Of a stretch of DNA of 64,000 nt, positions 11,241 to 25,019 are shown piece by piece. The first letter of the stretch is position 1, and each line of letters starts with the position of its first letter. Source of the DNA: Circinella minor (lineage: Eukaryota > Mucoromycota > Mucoromycetes > Mucorales > Lichtheimiaceae); assembly GCA_016758965.1 (NCBI GenBank), contig JAEPRB010000002.1, forward strand, positions 186,001-250,000, given 5' to 3'. The translations under genes and the position numbers were made by a program. The notes beneath the pieces were generated by a model. That model worked only from the letters and a program-made list of their open reading frames with translations. It had not been told where the DNA came from and ran no database searches.

Positions 11241-13537
11241 GTGTTAAAAAGAAGGAGTTATGCTAAAAGTAACCGAGAGTATTTAAAAAAAGAGCGAGGG
11301 AGAGGAGGAAGAATAGAAATAAAAAAAAAAGAAAGAAAAGGAGAAGAAAGATAAATATATATGTATAATAAATCAAGGTCAAAGATATAAAAGGTGAGAA
11401 AGACTTATTACTTTTGACCTTTATCCAACGAATTACAGCTCCACATGAGTCACTTGCATATTCGCCATACGAGTGGACAAATAACGGTTTTTTTTTTTTT
11501 GAATTGAATCGAAAAAACAATTCCGATCCCTTTTTTCTGTGTACCATCAACTTTTTAAGCAAATGCTTCTATCACCAATTTTATTATATGAACTTTGTTA
11601 ATCACATGTTACACATTTGATTTTAATCTTCATTACAGTCAGTTAACCATAATATAATTATAAATTTAGGGATTAATATAGGGATTCTTGCTCATGTGAT
11701 CTACAGAGTTCTGACCATAATAATTCAAGAAGTTTACTTTTTTTGCTTCTTTCCCCTGGATATGATTCAAATAATAATCTTTGATAATAACAACGAACTT
11801 GTGCAAAACAGACATGTTCATCACACTCAAAAAAAAAAAAAAAAAAAAAACTGTTGGCAAGATAATTTGGTATGTATTAAAAAGAGCTTTTGACCACATC
11901 ACTTCGAATCACTGGTTCATAAAAACTTACGTAGCATTCACAAAAACTTTAAAACAAGAAAGATATCGGCTGTTGAGATATACTAAAAAATATTATATAG
12001 GGCCAAAACGGATAACGTGCCATTTCACAACGATCCTAGATTAAACATTAATTGTCAGCAATATTTCATGTTTTTAATGTATTGTTATGAATCTTCCGAT
12101 ACTGATTTTTTATTTACCTAATAAGGACATTTGTTTTGTGTTCGGCTCCTAAGATTCATTATACTTGAGAAAAAGCTAAATTGGCACCACCAATGATGTT
12201 TAGGAATAGCTTTTGTCAACAATCGAAGATAAAAAAAAGTATTGGATGTCAGATTGTTTTTAGATCAATATAAATTATATAAGCATAATTTACTTTTCCG
12301 TTCACTGTGGTAAACCATTCGTTATGTTAGGCATGAAATGTTACACATACATAAAGGAATATGAACAGCAACAAGTTAAATAAAATATCACTGTAGGAAA
12401 GGAGAGACATTAAAAAAGGTTTAGATGGTAGTCAAGCACTTTAATTATTGTCCTCAGCGAATTTCAGAATACTTTTTATTTATATTGCGACATTACCTTT
12501 GAAGGAAAACTTCCTCTTTTGAAAACAAGGGAGAAAAAAAAAGGGGCCGTTCTTTCCTGAAACATGTAGTTACTATATATGAAAAAAATTGTAGCGCATA
12601 GACCAAGTACAAAAATAATTAAGCTGACACCCTCACCATTAACAACTATAAACTACGCCGTCTTTTTCTGTCAGTCCACGCTCCCATCCCTTACTCTCAA
12701 ACATGTCACGTAGATGAAACAATAAGGTTGGTTTTTATTTATATATTTATTGTTTATACCTAATCGATCTACTTTTCAAATCAATCAATATATAAAAAAA
12801 ATATGTAAAAGAACGTGGGATCGTCAAGTGTCATGAGACAATTTTGTTAAAACCGTAACAAGTGTTTATTTGTTATTAAGAGCAAGCATATATTATCAAG
12901 ATAAACAGTAATAAAAAACAACAACATTTGAGAACAACTTCAAACATATTTATTTTTATTATTCATTGCCCTGATAACTTCTCCTACAGCATAATACAGG
13001 TCTACAAATACATACAATTTTTCTCGTCCAGCCCCAAAAAGTATCAGTTCCATAAATAACTGAGGTTCCGTCAACGCCACAAAAGTTCCTTATATGATTA
13101 TCACTTTAGCACCTTACCTTTGATCCCTTTTTTCTCAGCGCAAATACTCATTATTACGTTTTAATGTGCATAAAAATTAGTGCTGTATTTAAGAGCTTCA
13201 ATTAATTCAAGTATCTTGGCAACAACCGAAACCTGATTAAGCTATAATATCCTAGTAATCGAAATTCGATGCATCATCTAGTATACATTGGATTCGAAAG
13301 ACGGCGTTGCATTTATTGCTATTATACACTGTAATCCAGCTTTATTTACTTTTTTTAGATTTTGCGTGTGTACGTGAGAGTGCGTGGATGCGTTTTCTCT
13401 TTCTACCTTTACTTTTTTTGCTCCTTTCCATTCCACTATTCTAATTCATCGTTTTCTTAACCCATTTTTTCTCAAACAAAGTACGACTTTGTGTGAAGAC
13501 TGTTTTCTTATTTTTTGAAAATATATTCGTAATAAAT
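11241..13537. other. Divergent intergenic region of about 2.3 kb
   Basis: Lies between the leftward mitochondrial kinase and the rightward Zn2Cys6 factor. It contains A-tracts, including a run of about 20 A at 11829-11850, and pyrimidine-rich stretches near 13350-13440 before the transcription factor start. No coding or RNA gene is convincing. Confidence 0.5.
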
Positions 13538-14001
13538 ATGTCTTCGCTTTTTGTTTCTGAAAACAATGACGCTTCTCAACTTGCTGAACCAACACGTTTA
13601 AAACGTCCCCGATCAAGTTTAGCGGTAAATTCATCTACCCTCTTTTAATTTTTATTTTTAAAAAAATATGAAAAGCATTCTATAGGAGTAAAAGAGAGAG
13701 AAAAACAACAACATACATACATTGAAGAAAATAATTAACAAATTATTATTGTGGGATTGTCCCCTATTAGTGTATTCGCTGTCGAAAGAAAAAAGTGAAG
13801 TGCGACTTTGTTCAACCGACGTGCGACCGTTGCGGGGCTGCTGGGCTTACATGTAGTTATGCTACGCCTCCTCGTCGAGTGGACGGTCATGCTTTCGACC
13901 AGCTTGGTGACTATGTTGAAGAACTCAAGGAGCGTATGTTGAAAATGCAGTCAGAGTTGTTAATGATGAGACGTAACTTACATCCTTTTCCAACCTCCAC
14001 C

Positions 14002-14035
<34 letters not shown>

Positions 14036-17000
14036 GCGCAGGAACAATAATGTCGTCATCGTCATCAGCGACAGGATCCGGCAATAATAACGATTATCCA
14101 AATCAACAAGATACCACCACAACAACGTTAAAAATACCAGTACCCCCTCCTCCCACTTTATCGCTTTCTCCATGTGGTACATCAATTGCTGGACCACCAA
14201 AGGGACAACAACAGCAAACATCAGTTACGTGGAGACTATCATTATCTTCTTCTGGATTACGTATTGATACCAACATTGCAAGTGTCATGGATCTTTATCG
14301 TATCCTTCTCAGCAGCATTAATCAACTCAATATAAACAGAGATACATCTATTGGTTTATTCAGCACATCTGACGCTATCAAAGGAAAACATGATAACAAA
14401 ATCCAGCAACGAGTGAATGATGAGAATTATAATAGCAATGGTGATGGTGAATTATCATTTATACATTTACAACAACAACCAAATACTTCTGCTAATGAGA
14501 TAATGGGCAATAGTAGGGGTAGTGGATATATTTGGGAAGGAGGCAAATTTGAAAGACGTAGTTTCAACCAGCAAGGAAGGACGCGGCGTCAACAGCAATT
14601 ACCACCAAAATCAAAAATGAATAACTTGATGCAAACACGTTATCATTCATGCTTTGTGGTGTATCAGATAGTTGATAAGGATACGTTTGTTCAACAATAT
14701 ATGAGAGAAGAATTAGATCCTTTGTTGATGAATTCCATCAATGCATGGATGTCGAAACATGGATGTATTTTCCATGGTAAAGGAATAGAAGGAGGGGTAA
14801 AGAATGTCTACAATCCAGTGAGTATGGGACAAGAATATTTCAAAAAAGCACGTCAATTGTTGAGAAAACGTTTCGATGTTAGCAGTCCAACGACGATTCA
14901 CGCATTACTACACCTATATATATATCAGCTCAGTAACGAACAATCTCATTTGGCTTACTTATACATTGGATTGGCTATTCGTATGGCCCAAGATTTAAAA
15001 TTTCACAAAAAGGATTGTATGATGTTTAATAATAATTTAGAACAACGAGAAGCTAACAAACGGCTTTGGTGGTCTGCATATTGGTTGGATTTATATACTT
15101 CAGTGGATACGAACCGACCAACAATGGTCGATGAAAAAGATTGTGACGTAGAATATCCTACAAGATTAGATTCAGAAGATGATGATACAGGTGATCGGCT
15201 TAATTTTTGTATCTATTCGATCAAATTGATGCGTATCCGAAAAGATATTACCAAGAATCTACCCATTGAACAATCGGGGCAAACACTATTATCTGCCGTT
15301 TCGCGGTTTGAAAATGCTTTGACAAACTGGATAAAAGATCTTCCAAATGCTCTCCGGTTTCCTGGTTCTGATAATGACTATGAGGATAATAAAGAGCTTG
15401 GTGAGAACAAGAACAGTGAGGAAGGGGAAATATGTACACCTTATAGCAGTAATTGCAATAGTAATATTACTAGATATGATATAATGTTGATCCTCAATAT
15501 TCAATACCAAACTACCTGGATAATGTTACACAGGCTATTTCTTCCCGAACAAAGTAAAACAGCCACTCCAGTTGCACTTTTGTCTCTCAACGTTTGTACA
15601 AAATCTGCCAATACCATTACAAAAATGCTTGCATCACAGCATGTCAACTGGTGTCAGTTAGGGATTGCATTGGATGGTGTAGTTGCGAGCGTAGCAATCC
15701 ATCAATTGAATGCCTTTTCTCACGAAATGGATGTTGCTAATCTTGCTCAACACAATTTGATCGCTACTGTTGACATATTAAAGGCCTGTCCGTTAATTTA
15801 TATGGATAAAGTCAATACAATTATTGCTAGTATTCAAGATTTTTTAAAAAAGAATAATCTACCAGAAAATATCGACGATATTCCTTCCATCAATGAAGAT
15901 TTAATTTACCAACAATCAATGTCATCCGTATTTAATTCAAACGAATTTAGAGGATCTATTTTATCATCATCCTCTTCCTCTATTTCAAAGCATTTTCATA
16001 ATAATATCCGTTACCAGGATCAGCAGCAACACCAAAACCAACTTAGTTTGAATGTTCCTTCTTCTTCATTCGACAACAATAACTATAATATAAAGAGTGG
16101 CACGCCATCACCATCACTACTATTTCCTCCGACATCATCGACAACAAATAGTCGCAGCACTTCACCTACGTCGACACCCTCGTTGTTAGCGAGCCCAGTT
16201 CCGATGTCCGTATCATCATCACCACACCCACCAATTATTCATATTCAGCGACCAACAGTGCCTACGAGTTCAGAAAAACAACTATATGAGCAGCATACCA
16301 ACAATGCAAAACTAACATCATCCCCAGTACCGGTGACAATCGCACACGATCAGCAACAACACCATGCTTTAATGGTTCATGATACTTCCAACTTGTTACT
16401 TGATGATTATAATGCTTTGATGGGGTATAATAATTATACTAGTTCAACTATGCAGGCAACAGAAGCCATAAATATGACTTCTGAAAGTAGTAATAACGAT
16501 GATGGTAATAATAACAACATAAATTCATTCTTTATGGGATTCGATACGGCTTCATCAACTACATCTTCCGAAACATTTGCACAAAATATTTTTGCAGCAG
16601 GAGCCGTGGGAGGAGAAAATTCGCAACTGTTTACGAGTAACCATAACAGTAGTAACAGCAATAATAATAGCGAAATGTTCGCGGGACTGTCCGTTACAGA
16701 TGCATCGTTGCTCACCCCTCAACTTGTAGCTAGTTATCCCCCAAATCTAATAAATAACAACATGACAGAAGCAGTGGCAGGTAACCAATCAATGATTACA
16801 AATAATAATCATACTGTAACCCAACAACAGCAGTTCTTTGCTATTCAACAAGTTATGATGAGAAGATACCACCAGCAACAACATAATCATGGACATTTCG
16901 ACCCAAATTTATTTTTCAATCAGGTTGATCCAACTACTGTAACTAATATGAATGCTGCATTATTAGAATTACCCGTTGCTATACAACAACACCAACCATC

Positions 17001-17190
17001 CTATATTCATTATCAACAATTTGATACTATGTCTGATAACAATAATAATCAACAACAACAAAATCATCAGCCTATCGAAAATGTATTTGTTGCAAACAGC
17101 ACTAATAATAATCATACTGGTACAACCACAACCCTATCAGTACCGGCTTTTCTACAAACGGCAACTTCAAGAAAACGGATGAGAGAATAA
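13538..17190 (+). CDS. Zn2Cys6 (Gal4-type) transcription factor, about 1168 aa
   Basis: Two exons, 13538-13624 and 13771-17190, are joined at a codon boundary exactly before the first zinc ligand. Exon 1 encodes 29 residues with a basic RLKRPRSS patch. Exon 2 opens with CIRCRKKKVKC..CDRCGAAGLTC, giving the six cysteines at residues 30, 33, 40, 47, 50 and 57. A short coiled linker follows (DYVEELKERMLKMQSELL). Residues about 320-700 match the fungal-specific transcription factor regulatory domain: HALLHLYIYQLS, YIGLAIRMAQDLKFH and RLWWSAYWLDLYTS. The last 450 residues are Ser/Asn/Gln-rich with many homopolymers and are probably an activation region. It should bind CGG-type half sites as a nuclear dimer. 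The target pathway is unknown and the neighbours give no clue. No frameshift is seen. Confidence 0.9.
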
Positions 17191-18058
17191 GGGAATAATA
17201 ATTCGCTGCACAAATATTATAATAAGCGGATTTCTAGCTATTAATACCTCGCAGAACTACCAAACAATCGTATGCTATTGAAAATTTCACGTGATAAAAA
17301 GCCGTTTGTAATTTTTTTTCTTGTCTTTTTTTTTTTTCAACATGTCAAAAAAAAGATGTAAAAGATAAAAATGGTAATAATGATATTATATAAATAATGG
17401 TTTAAATAAAATTATAATAAACACGCTTTGCTCTGTAAATATTTATAAAATATATAAAGAAGAAATAGATAAAAAAAGATGTTTGGATATACAAGATCCA
17501 CTTAGAAATGAAAAATAACATACATAAAAATAAAACATGAAAAATGTGTAACAAGGGATAAATGCGAAGAAGAAGAAGAAATGGGAACGGATGTGAGAGG
17601 GTGTGTGATTTTATACTAGCATAAAAAGTAATTTGGGAAAATATGTGCAAAGAAAGTAATAAGAGAAATGTGAAGTGTGAAGTGTGTTTTGTGTGTGATA
17701 TAAAATAAAAAAATAAGTCTGCTGCTTTTGTGTGTGAAAAAAATATAAATAAGAATATATATATATATAAAAAAACTATGTATATAAAGAAAGAAGTAAT
17801 GAGGGGTTGAGAAAAGTGAATGAAAAATGATATATAAGTAATGTAAATGATTGTAATAATAAAAAAAGATAGTGAAGAAAAAAGGAAAAGTATTGAGACA
17901 TAATATGTAGTGGAAACAAAAACCAGGTGTTTAAAAATAAGGGGCACGAGGAGAGTCTGAGTGAAAAAAAAAGTGAAAGAAAATAATAATGTATTATTAT
18001 ATTATATGTGAATTTTTTTTTGTTACTGTTAGTTTTGTGTGTGTGTTGGAACTTGAAG
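17191..18058. other. Convergent 3' region with strong strand asymmetry
   Basis: The + strand from about 17440 to 18030 is nearly all purine plus T, with GT-rich runs (gtgtgtgtgtt) and AG runs. The minus strand is therefore pyrimidine-rich and carries an artefactual hydrophobic frame. This is probably the long 3' UTR of the DP gene. An AATAAA at about 17405 lies after the Zn2Cys6 stop. Confidence 0.5.
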
Positions 18059-19754
18059 CTATGATGCAGAAGTTGTGCACAAATCTGCACTGGATTGAAT
18101 ATAAATAGATGAATCAGTGGTATGTCGCACGGACAGGAATGACTGCATTGCTGGATTCGGAAGCCAGGCAGCCAGTTGATCGGAAGTGATCCGATTCAAA
18201 TGTAGATGCCGAAGTACGTCTGCGTCTTCATACACCACGCGACGGTTAGCATCGTCATCGTCCAATGAAGCATGAGCTATTTCTGCACTGCGGCTATATA
18301 ATTTATTATTTTCGAAAGAATATAATTGTTAATAAGAAAACGGACTAGTTATATTAAAATAATAATAGTGATAGTAATAGTAATGCTTTACCGATCATTT
18401 GAAACGTTTACAGTCAAATCTTGCTTTGTTGGACAGGCGACGATAAAAAATGGAAGAGATACTTTATCATCATCTTCATCACTGCTACTGCTGATGATTT
18501 CGGTACCGTTGTTATTATTGTTATTGGTGTGATAATTACGCCAGACCAAATTACACAATTGTAAATGTTGTGCTAATTTGTCACGGATTAATCCACGGGT
18601 ACGATTGATGGAAGACATCAAATGAGCTTGACGTCGTTCTTCTTGATCAACTTGCTTTTGCAATTCATCAAGGTTCCGCTGTTCTTTTTCTTCTTGAAAG
18701 CATGTCGGTATACCAAGCCATTTGATTTGCTTTTTGTCTTTAGCGATGATGTCCATAGCCATCAAGACATTAAGTGCGTCATAGACGCGTCGACGAATAT
18801 TCTTTTGATCAAACGATCGTTTCTATTTTGGCAAAATAGAAAATTATTTAGATGTATGTGTGAGTGCGTGTGTGAGTCATTAAAAAAACTTTTGTTATTG
18901 GTAATAAAATTAATAATCAAATAAGAACACAAAAAACAACACTTTACGAAACTTACATCATTTCCCTCGATTTCCATGGTTGCTCTGATATCCAAAGCTA
19001 ACTCATCGGCGACCTTTATTGTTTATTATATAATTATTATTATAGATATATGTGTATATAGTTTGCAATATAAATAGTAAGAAAATATTGTATGTAATAG
19101 AAATCAGAGGAACAAAAAAAGAGGGTCATTAAAGAGACTATTGTATAGGGCGATTTGTTTACTATTTACCTCATTGTAAGTCGTAACGCCTTTTTCCGCC
19201 ACCTTGTCACACACTTGCTTGCTAAAATGGCGCAGACCCTTATTTGCTCGAGGGATTGGTTCAGAAGAGGATTGATCATGACATTTGCGCTTCTTTGAAA
19301 CTTGCTGATGAAGAGAAGATTGATGTTGTTGATCAGTCACGCGAGGACGTCCGCGTTTCAATGATGATGGATGAACAATATCATCATTAAAATGTGATTG
19401 ATATCCATTGCGAAATTCTTCTTCATCTAACTGGCGCAGTTCCGGTGCGGAGTTCAGGATAGAAGCAATAGAACCTTTGCGGCTCGGATACTCTTCACTT
19501 TCTGATGGTGGTGAAAGTTGTGGTGGTGGTGCAGGTGGAGGAGACAAAATGTCTTGCAAAGGTGGTAGACTATAGCCGTATGAAGGAAGTGATGTTGTTG
19601 TTGTAACTGATGATTGCAAAAAATCATTTTTATGGTTACGTGTTCCATGATCGAAAAGAGATGGAAGTTTGGTTGTCGAGATGGGATGAATATACGTCGT
19701 CAAAGGAGGTGATGGAAGCGTGTCTGACTGGAAAGGCACAAATGCGGATGTCAT
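18059..19754 (-). CDS. DP-type E2F dimerisation-partner transcription factor
   Basis: Four minus-strand exons: 19754-19170, 19013-18957, 18822-18392 and 18293-18059, about 435 aa. Residues about 170-245 form the winged-helix DNA-binding domain typical of DP proteins. It reads GLRHFSKQVCDKVAEKG, YNEVADELA, and after a short spacer DQKNIRRRVYDALNVLMAMD followed by KKQIKWLGIP. The RRRVYD core, the DQKN lead-in and the IKWLG exit identify DP rather than E2F. A leucine-rich coiled dimerisation segment follows, then a Ser/Asp acidic stretch and the beta-type DP C-terminal domain. The N-terminal 170 residues are Pro/Ser-rich with an SLKRGRPRV basic patch. DP binds E2F on G1/S genes. The ATG at 19754 is used; the frame runs two codons further but without a Met. 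The upstream + strand is purine-rich, so the gene's own leader is CT-rich. Confidence 0.9.
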
Positions 19755-22051
19755 AATCAACAGAAGTCTTTTTGAGTTTAATTATAAAAAAAAATAAAAA
19801 GAATAAGAAGTAGGTTGAAAGTTGACAATGATAAAGAAAAAGAAAGATGATTTGAAGATTTTAGTCAAGAAAGAATGCAAAGGGTAAAAAATAAAATCAA
19901 GAGCTGGTTATTGATTTGACGATAATAATAAAATAAAAGATAATGATAATATAGAATGAAAAGGAGAGAACTATTATTGATTGAAGAGGTTATTCGATAT
20001 ATAGAAAAAGAAAGAAAGAGAAAAGAAAAAGAAAAAAAAAAGAAAAGCGAGCGCGTTCGTTAATATTATATTTGTATATCAAATGGAGAAAACGAGAAAA
20101 GAAGAAAAAAAAATTGAGATTAGCTAAAAAGAAAATATAACATTATATAAATGTTGTTTTTGTGAACATAAGAAAATAAAGCGCGCGCAACACAAAAAAA
20201 GAATACACATATATACACAGATACAATATACAACACGCGCTTTTGTACAATAGGGTCAGATCCGCTCGTTTCAAAAGGTTGACCGGGTTACCTTCTTGGT
20301 AAGTTCTCCTCTGCCGTTTGATAAAGTTGATTATTTTAGCGGAATTCACATATTCGGTAATCCCACCTCCAGGCCTTCGCTGGTTCCCATGACAAGTTTC
20401 TTTTTTATCGGCATCACATCCGTCTTTTTCTTGTGACAGATTTCACACGGCTGGTGCCTGAGCCCTAAACAAGGCATCATAAAGTATACTGTTGTTATAA
20501 TGTTATTGATTGTTGATTTGTTATTGTGTGTGTGTAAGCCAACATTTTACATCCTCTTTCTCTTTTTTCTAACTTGATTTTTCGTCTCCAGTTCGGTTTC
20601 TCTTTAGTAGGAAAAACCTGTACCAAAAAAAAATATATGCAAAAAAGCAAACAAAGCGGGACTAGACCATCATAACAATAAAAAACAAACCACGCATTGT
20701 CAGATAAAAAAAAATATTTATTGTTTATCCCCAACAAAAAGGTAAAGTCAGAAAAAAAAAGAGAAAGATAGGGTCAAAAAAAATTTTTTTTTGATAAACT
20801 GTATCAGGCATCATCACTCAAATTTCACCTGCCTTTTGTTGTTTATTTTACTATATCCACGATCTCTTTCCATAACTATCTTAGGTAATTCCAAAGCAAT
20901 AATAATAATGTAATAGAACTTTATTTTTCTGGGGGGGATGGATTGCTTAACCTAGCAAGGTGGCGCCTCTTAATTTCTTTTCATTCTTTTTCGGTAGGGA
21001 CCGTAACCTCAAATCAAAACAAATCTGTCTTATTTAAAACGTTTATAGCGAAGTTGTTGTATATTTATCTATATAATGGTTTTAACCAGATTCATATGTC
21101 ATTGTTGTGCTGTTAATACGTAAGTTCGGAAAGCGGCAATAATTAACATTTTTTTTTGTTGTTGGTTACCATAGCCACGGATTACTTTCTGCCCCATTTT
21201 ATTTCCAAAGATATGTCAACCTTTTTTTTTTCAAACAAATTATCAATGTATTCTTCTGACAATTAAAGAAAATGTAAGTGAAAAAGAAAAAAAAAACAAT
21301 ACTCTTATATTGACCATAGTAACTGATAGAAAAAAAAAACAGGGAAACAAATAACGACTCATCCAGAGGTTCGGTGCTTGTATAATAAAACACATGAAAT
21401 GTCAGTGCACTTGCAAAACAGTTGGTTCCGACTTGTAAAACATAGTTGGGGAGAATAGCAGGCCTTATAAGTAGAATAAGCGCGCTCGTTCAGATGATAT
21501 TTAGGTAATATGCGGATCATGCTCCGGGAAAATCTTATTCTGTCCCCCTTTCTTGTTTTCAATTAAACTCTCTTCCTGCATCGTTTTTTATGCAGGCTTA
21601 ATCTGTCACATCATACCCTACAAGGTTCAGTGTGTTTTTTTTAGTTGTGTATTTTTTTATTATTATTATATATATGTATATAAAGAAGAAGAAAAAAATT
21701 GAGGTGTTTTACATAATGGAAACAGAAAAAAAAACATAAGGAATGACAAAAGAAGGCGAAGAAAATAATGAGCAAGGGAAAGAAAGAGAAGGAGAAAGAA
21801 AGAAAATAGAACCGAGCCCATTTGTTATCCTTTCTTTCTCGTCTCTTTTTCCCTTTTGGGTCTACGAGTAAAAATACTAAGGGGATATAGATAAAAGGTT
21901 TCAGCATGTTATATAAAAAAGGGCGCGTGGGGGATAATAATAATGTTTTAAAGTTTGTGGGGGAGGTGTACATTTGTGAAATAAAAGACGAGAAAGAGAG
22001 AAAAAAGAGTTTGTTTGTTTGTTGCGAACACAAATACAAAGTATGGAATTT
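19755..22051. other. Long region upstream of the DP gene
   Basis: Holds about 350 bp of CT-rich leader (on the DP gene's strand). A more balanced, coding-looking stretch at 20143-20442 on the minus strand is discussed under findings. A further 1.5 kb of AT-rich DNA runs to the Mug70-like gene. Minus frames at 21199-21562 and 21641-22039 look like strand-asymmetry artefacts. Confidence 0.45.
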
Positions 22052-25019
22052 CTAATAACGACGATCGCCGGTACCGGTGAGTTTAGTAAATGTAAAGACA
22101 CCAAGGATCACCACACCGAGAAAAGTGATCGCCGCAGGAAGTAGCATCTCTTGTGGTATAGGCAAGTTCAACTCCGCTGCTGGATCTTTCTTGGTCTTTC
22201 GGTGGCGGCGGTGGCGTCGTTGACTTCTGCTTCTACTACGAACATCTTGTTGCGCCTCATCATCGCCACTTTCATCTGTTTCACTGTCTGTTTCGCTGCT
22301 ACTAACTGAATAACGTCTGGAACGGCGTCGTCTTGAACCACTTTCTTCATCTATTTCTGAAGATCCAACGTTTTCATCAATTGGAGGAAGAGCTCCTGAA
22401 ATAGTGGGTTGACCAGGGGGTATTGGAATCTCTATTGAATCTTCCGGTGGCGGCTGTTGTTGTACTGGTGATTGTTGTTGTTGCTGTTGATTTTGTTGAG
22501 GTGCAAGCGCATCATGAACAAACAAACGAACACGGTCGTACCCTAATTTGCGCGCCAATTGAACCGCATCCTGCAAGTCAGAATCAGATGTCATCAATAC
22601 TTGATCTTCTTCATCGTCCAAATAGGCGATGCTCAACCAACTATCATCATCGCGTCGACTACCTTCAGCATCTTCATCATCAACTTGAGTGCCTTCCGAA
22701 ACTTTCACATAGGATTGAGACAACGACAAATGTTCGGTCATAATCTTCTTCCGAATAATATCACGTAACGCTGTATAACTGGTATAATCGGAACGGAATC
22801 GATGTGTTTTGGTACCATAGTTGAATTTGAAAGAAAATGTACCGTGAGTATGCGACGAAATAGCCGATCGCACATCTTCTCCATTGGCTACAGAAGCACT
22901 ATCACCTGGGGTTAATTCAGGGTAACCCACACCTGAATAAGCAGTGGTTATATGACCATGAGGTGCACCATGATGACTTGTAGGAGTCAGTGTACGGTCA
23001 GGATGAGGGCTAGAAGGAGACTGAAACATATGAGAGTTGGCTGCTTGGGAAAGAGAATCGGAAATTGCAGATTCGGTTTCTGTTTGATCGCCCGCCATCA
23101 AATTGTTCCAAAACTTACCGCCATCACCAGCATTTCCTTCAATGCTATTTATCTACAGAAAACATTATGTGAATCAGGTTACAAAAAAATAAAAATAAAA
23201 TATTTAATGATAAAAATAACTCCTTTTTCTTTTTATATTACCTGATCCAAAGTAGCATATGTAAGTCTAAGAACATCAACTAAACCGATGATCGATTTAT
23301 CCTCTTCCACGACTGGTAAATTTAAATAGTGACCATCTGATAAAAAAAAGGAATAAAAAAAAGGTTAATAATCCGATATTCACGTACTAATTGTTTATAC
23401 TGTAAAATCAAACATACCATGCATCTTTTTCAATGCGTCAAGAATACTCGTGGATGGAAGAGCGGTGTCAGGATGAGGAGTCATCACTCGAACGACTGAG
23501 CAATTTTCTGGTGCCAACCCAGCAGCGATCACGCGCAACACGATATCCTTGGACTAAAATCATTAGAGAAAAAAAACGAAAACATATTTGTTTTTAGCCG
23601 ACCTCCCATTTGAAATATATCACTAACCGTTCCATTTCATTTATCATTGTACCAAAATATGATTAAACGAATAAACAAACAAAAAATATGTACCGTAAAG
23701 ATACCCGCTAAACCACCGTGATCCATCACGAGAACTGCAGTCGTATGATGACCTTTCATGAGTTTTGCGACATCACGAACATTAGCCTTAACTGGAACTT
23801 GAACTGGACCAGCTTCTTCGTCTAAAACCGTTGTTAAATCAGGACATGACATTTTATCACGCAAAGCTCCCATATATTGAACAAATTGTGCAGGACTATT
23901 AGCCCATTCACGTTCAACGCCTTCTAATGCATCGTATAATTTACGCGATGATCCATACGCACGTTCCATTTTGCTAAGTGCCTCATATAAACATTTTGTA
24001 ATATCTAAAAGTCCAAAAATATCTCCTTCCTCATTACACACGGGCTAAATAATATTGAATATTTATTTATACATATGTAATATTAGATTTTTATTCATGC
24101 AAAGAGAAATTAAGTCATTGAAAATGGTTCCTTTTACTTACCAAATGACGGAATCCACGAGAAACCATAAGGTTTAATGCATCTTGAGCGGAAGTATCGG
24201 CAGTTACACACATTGGACCACGAGTCATGATATCCGAAACAGCAGTGGATCTAAAAAAAATCACAATACCATATAAACCATTACTTCTTTCCAATTCATC
24301 TCCATTTTAATTCTTATGGCTCACAAAAAAATACCTTGCATCCATGTGAGTTGCTACAACACGATAAGCTAAATCCTTGGCCTAAAATTACCGTTTAAAA
24401 TAAATTATAATATATGCACGATTAATAAGAGAGAAAGAACAAACGCGGGGGGGTTAAGGGTACTAGAGTATTGTATGTGTGATGACAATTAAGACAGTAC
24501 ACAATAATAGAATCTTAAATATTCAATTTTTTTTACACTACCGTAAAGATACCGCTTAAATGCTCGTCGTCGTCGATAACCAACACACAATCACTACGTT
24601 TCGCAGCCATTAATTGAGCCGCTTCCATAACAAGAATATTTTCTCGGACTGTAAGAGCTTGAGCTGGTCTTAAAGCCGAAACCGTGCCTGCAATCTTTTT
24701 TGTTTGTCGAATACGAGAAGAACCACCTCTTTTCTTGGAAAGTTCTTGTTCAATCTTTTTACGAATGGCCTATTTTTCATTTTCATTATTTTTTTACGGG
24801 TTGCGGTTTTTAATAAACTTATTTATTTATTTTTCTGACATTTATTTCATTTTTTACTGTTTTCTTAAAAATAAATAAATCTACCTCATCCTTTTTAGAC
24901 TGCCGTTGGCGACTTGAAGTAGAAACAATGTCAGCCGAAGTTGGACCTTCATGGGTTGCACTCAAAGAACTTGTTGGCCTTTGTCCTGCTCGTTTACTCT
25001 GTGTTGAAACCACTGACAT
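22052..25019 (-). CDS. mug70: CBS-domain and PB1-domain tail-anchored protein (Mug70-like)
   Basis: Eight minus-strand exons: 25019-24885, 24769-24542, 24381-24335, 24250-24142, 24044-23694, 23553-23418, 23336-23242 and 23152-22052. All phases agree, giving about 733 aa. Two pairs of CBS repeats occupy residues about 75-370; typical cores are HLSGIFTAKDLAYRV, DIFGLLDITKC and IIGLVDVLRL. A PB1 domain lies near residues 470-565 (FSFKFNYGTKTHRFR through SDLQDAVQLARKLG). It is followed by a Gln-rich linker, an Arg/Ser-rich stretch and a C-terminal membrane helix (AAITFLGVVILGVFTF). This CBS+PB1+tail-anchor order is that of S. pombe Mug70 and its fungal homologues. CBS pairs usually sense adenine nucleotides, and PB1 mediates pairing with other PB1 proteins. 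The biochemical role is unknown. Confidence 0.88.

Noticed and set aside
16434..16715. Minus-strand Leu-rich frame opposite the Zn2Cys6 gene
   Set aside because: Shadow of Asn/Ser repeats encoded on the + strand.
17402..17947. 181-aa minus-strand frame that looks like a multi-pass membrane protein
   Set aside because: Made of Phe/Ile/Ser/Leu/Tyr codons because that strand is pyrimidine-rich. It has no conserved motif and lies in a convergent 3' region.
21641..22104. Overlapping minus-strand hydrophobic frames
   Set aside because: Same strand-composition artefact, directly beyond the 3' end of the Mug70-like gene.
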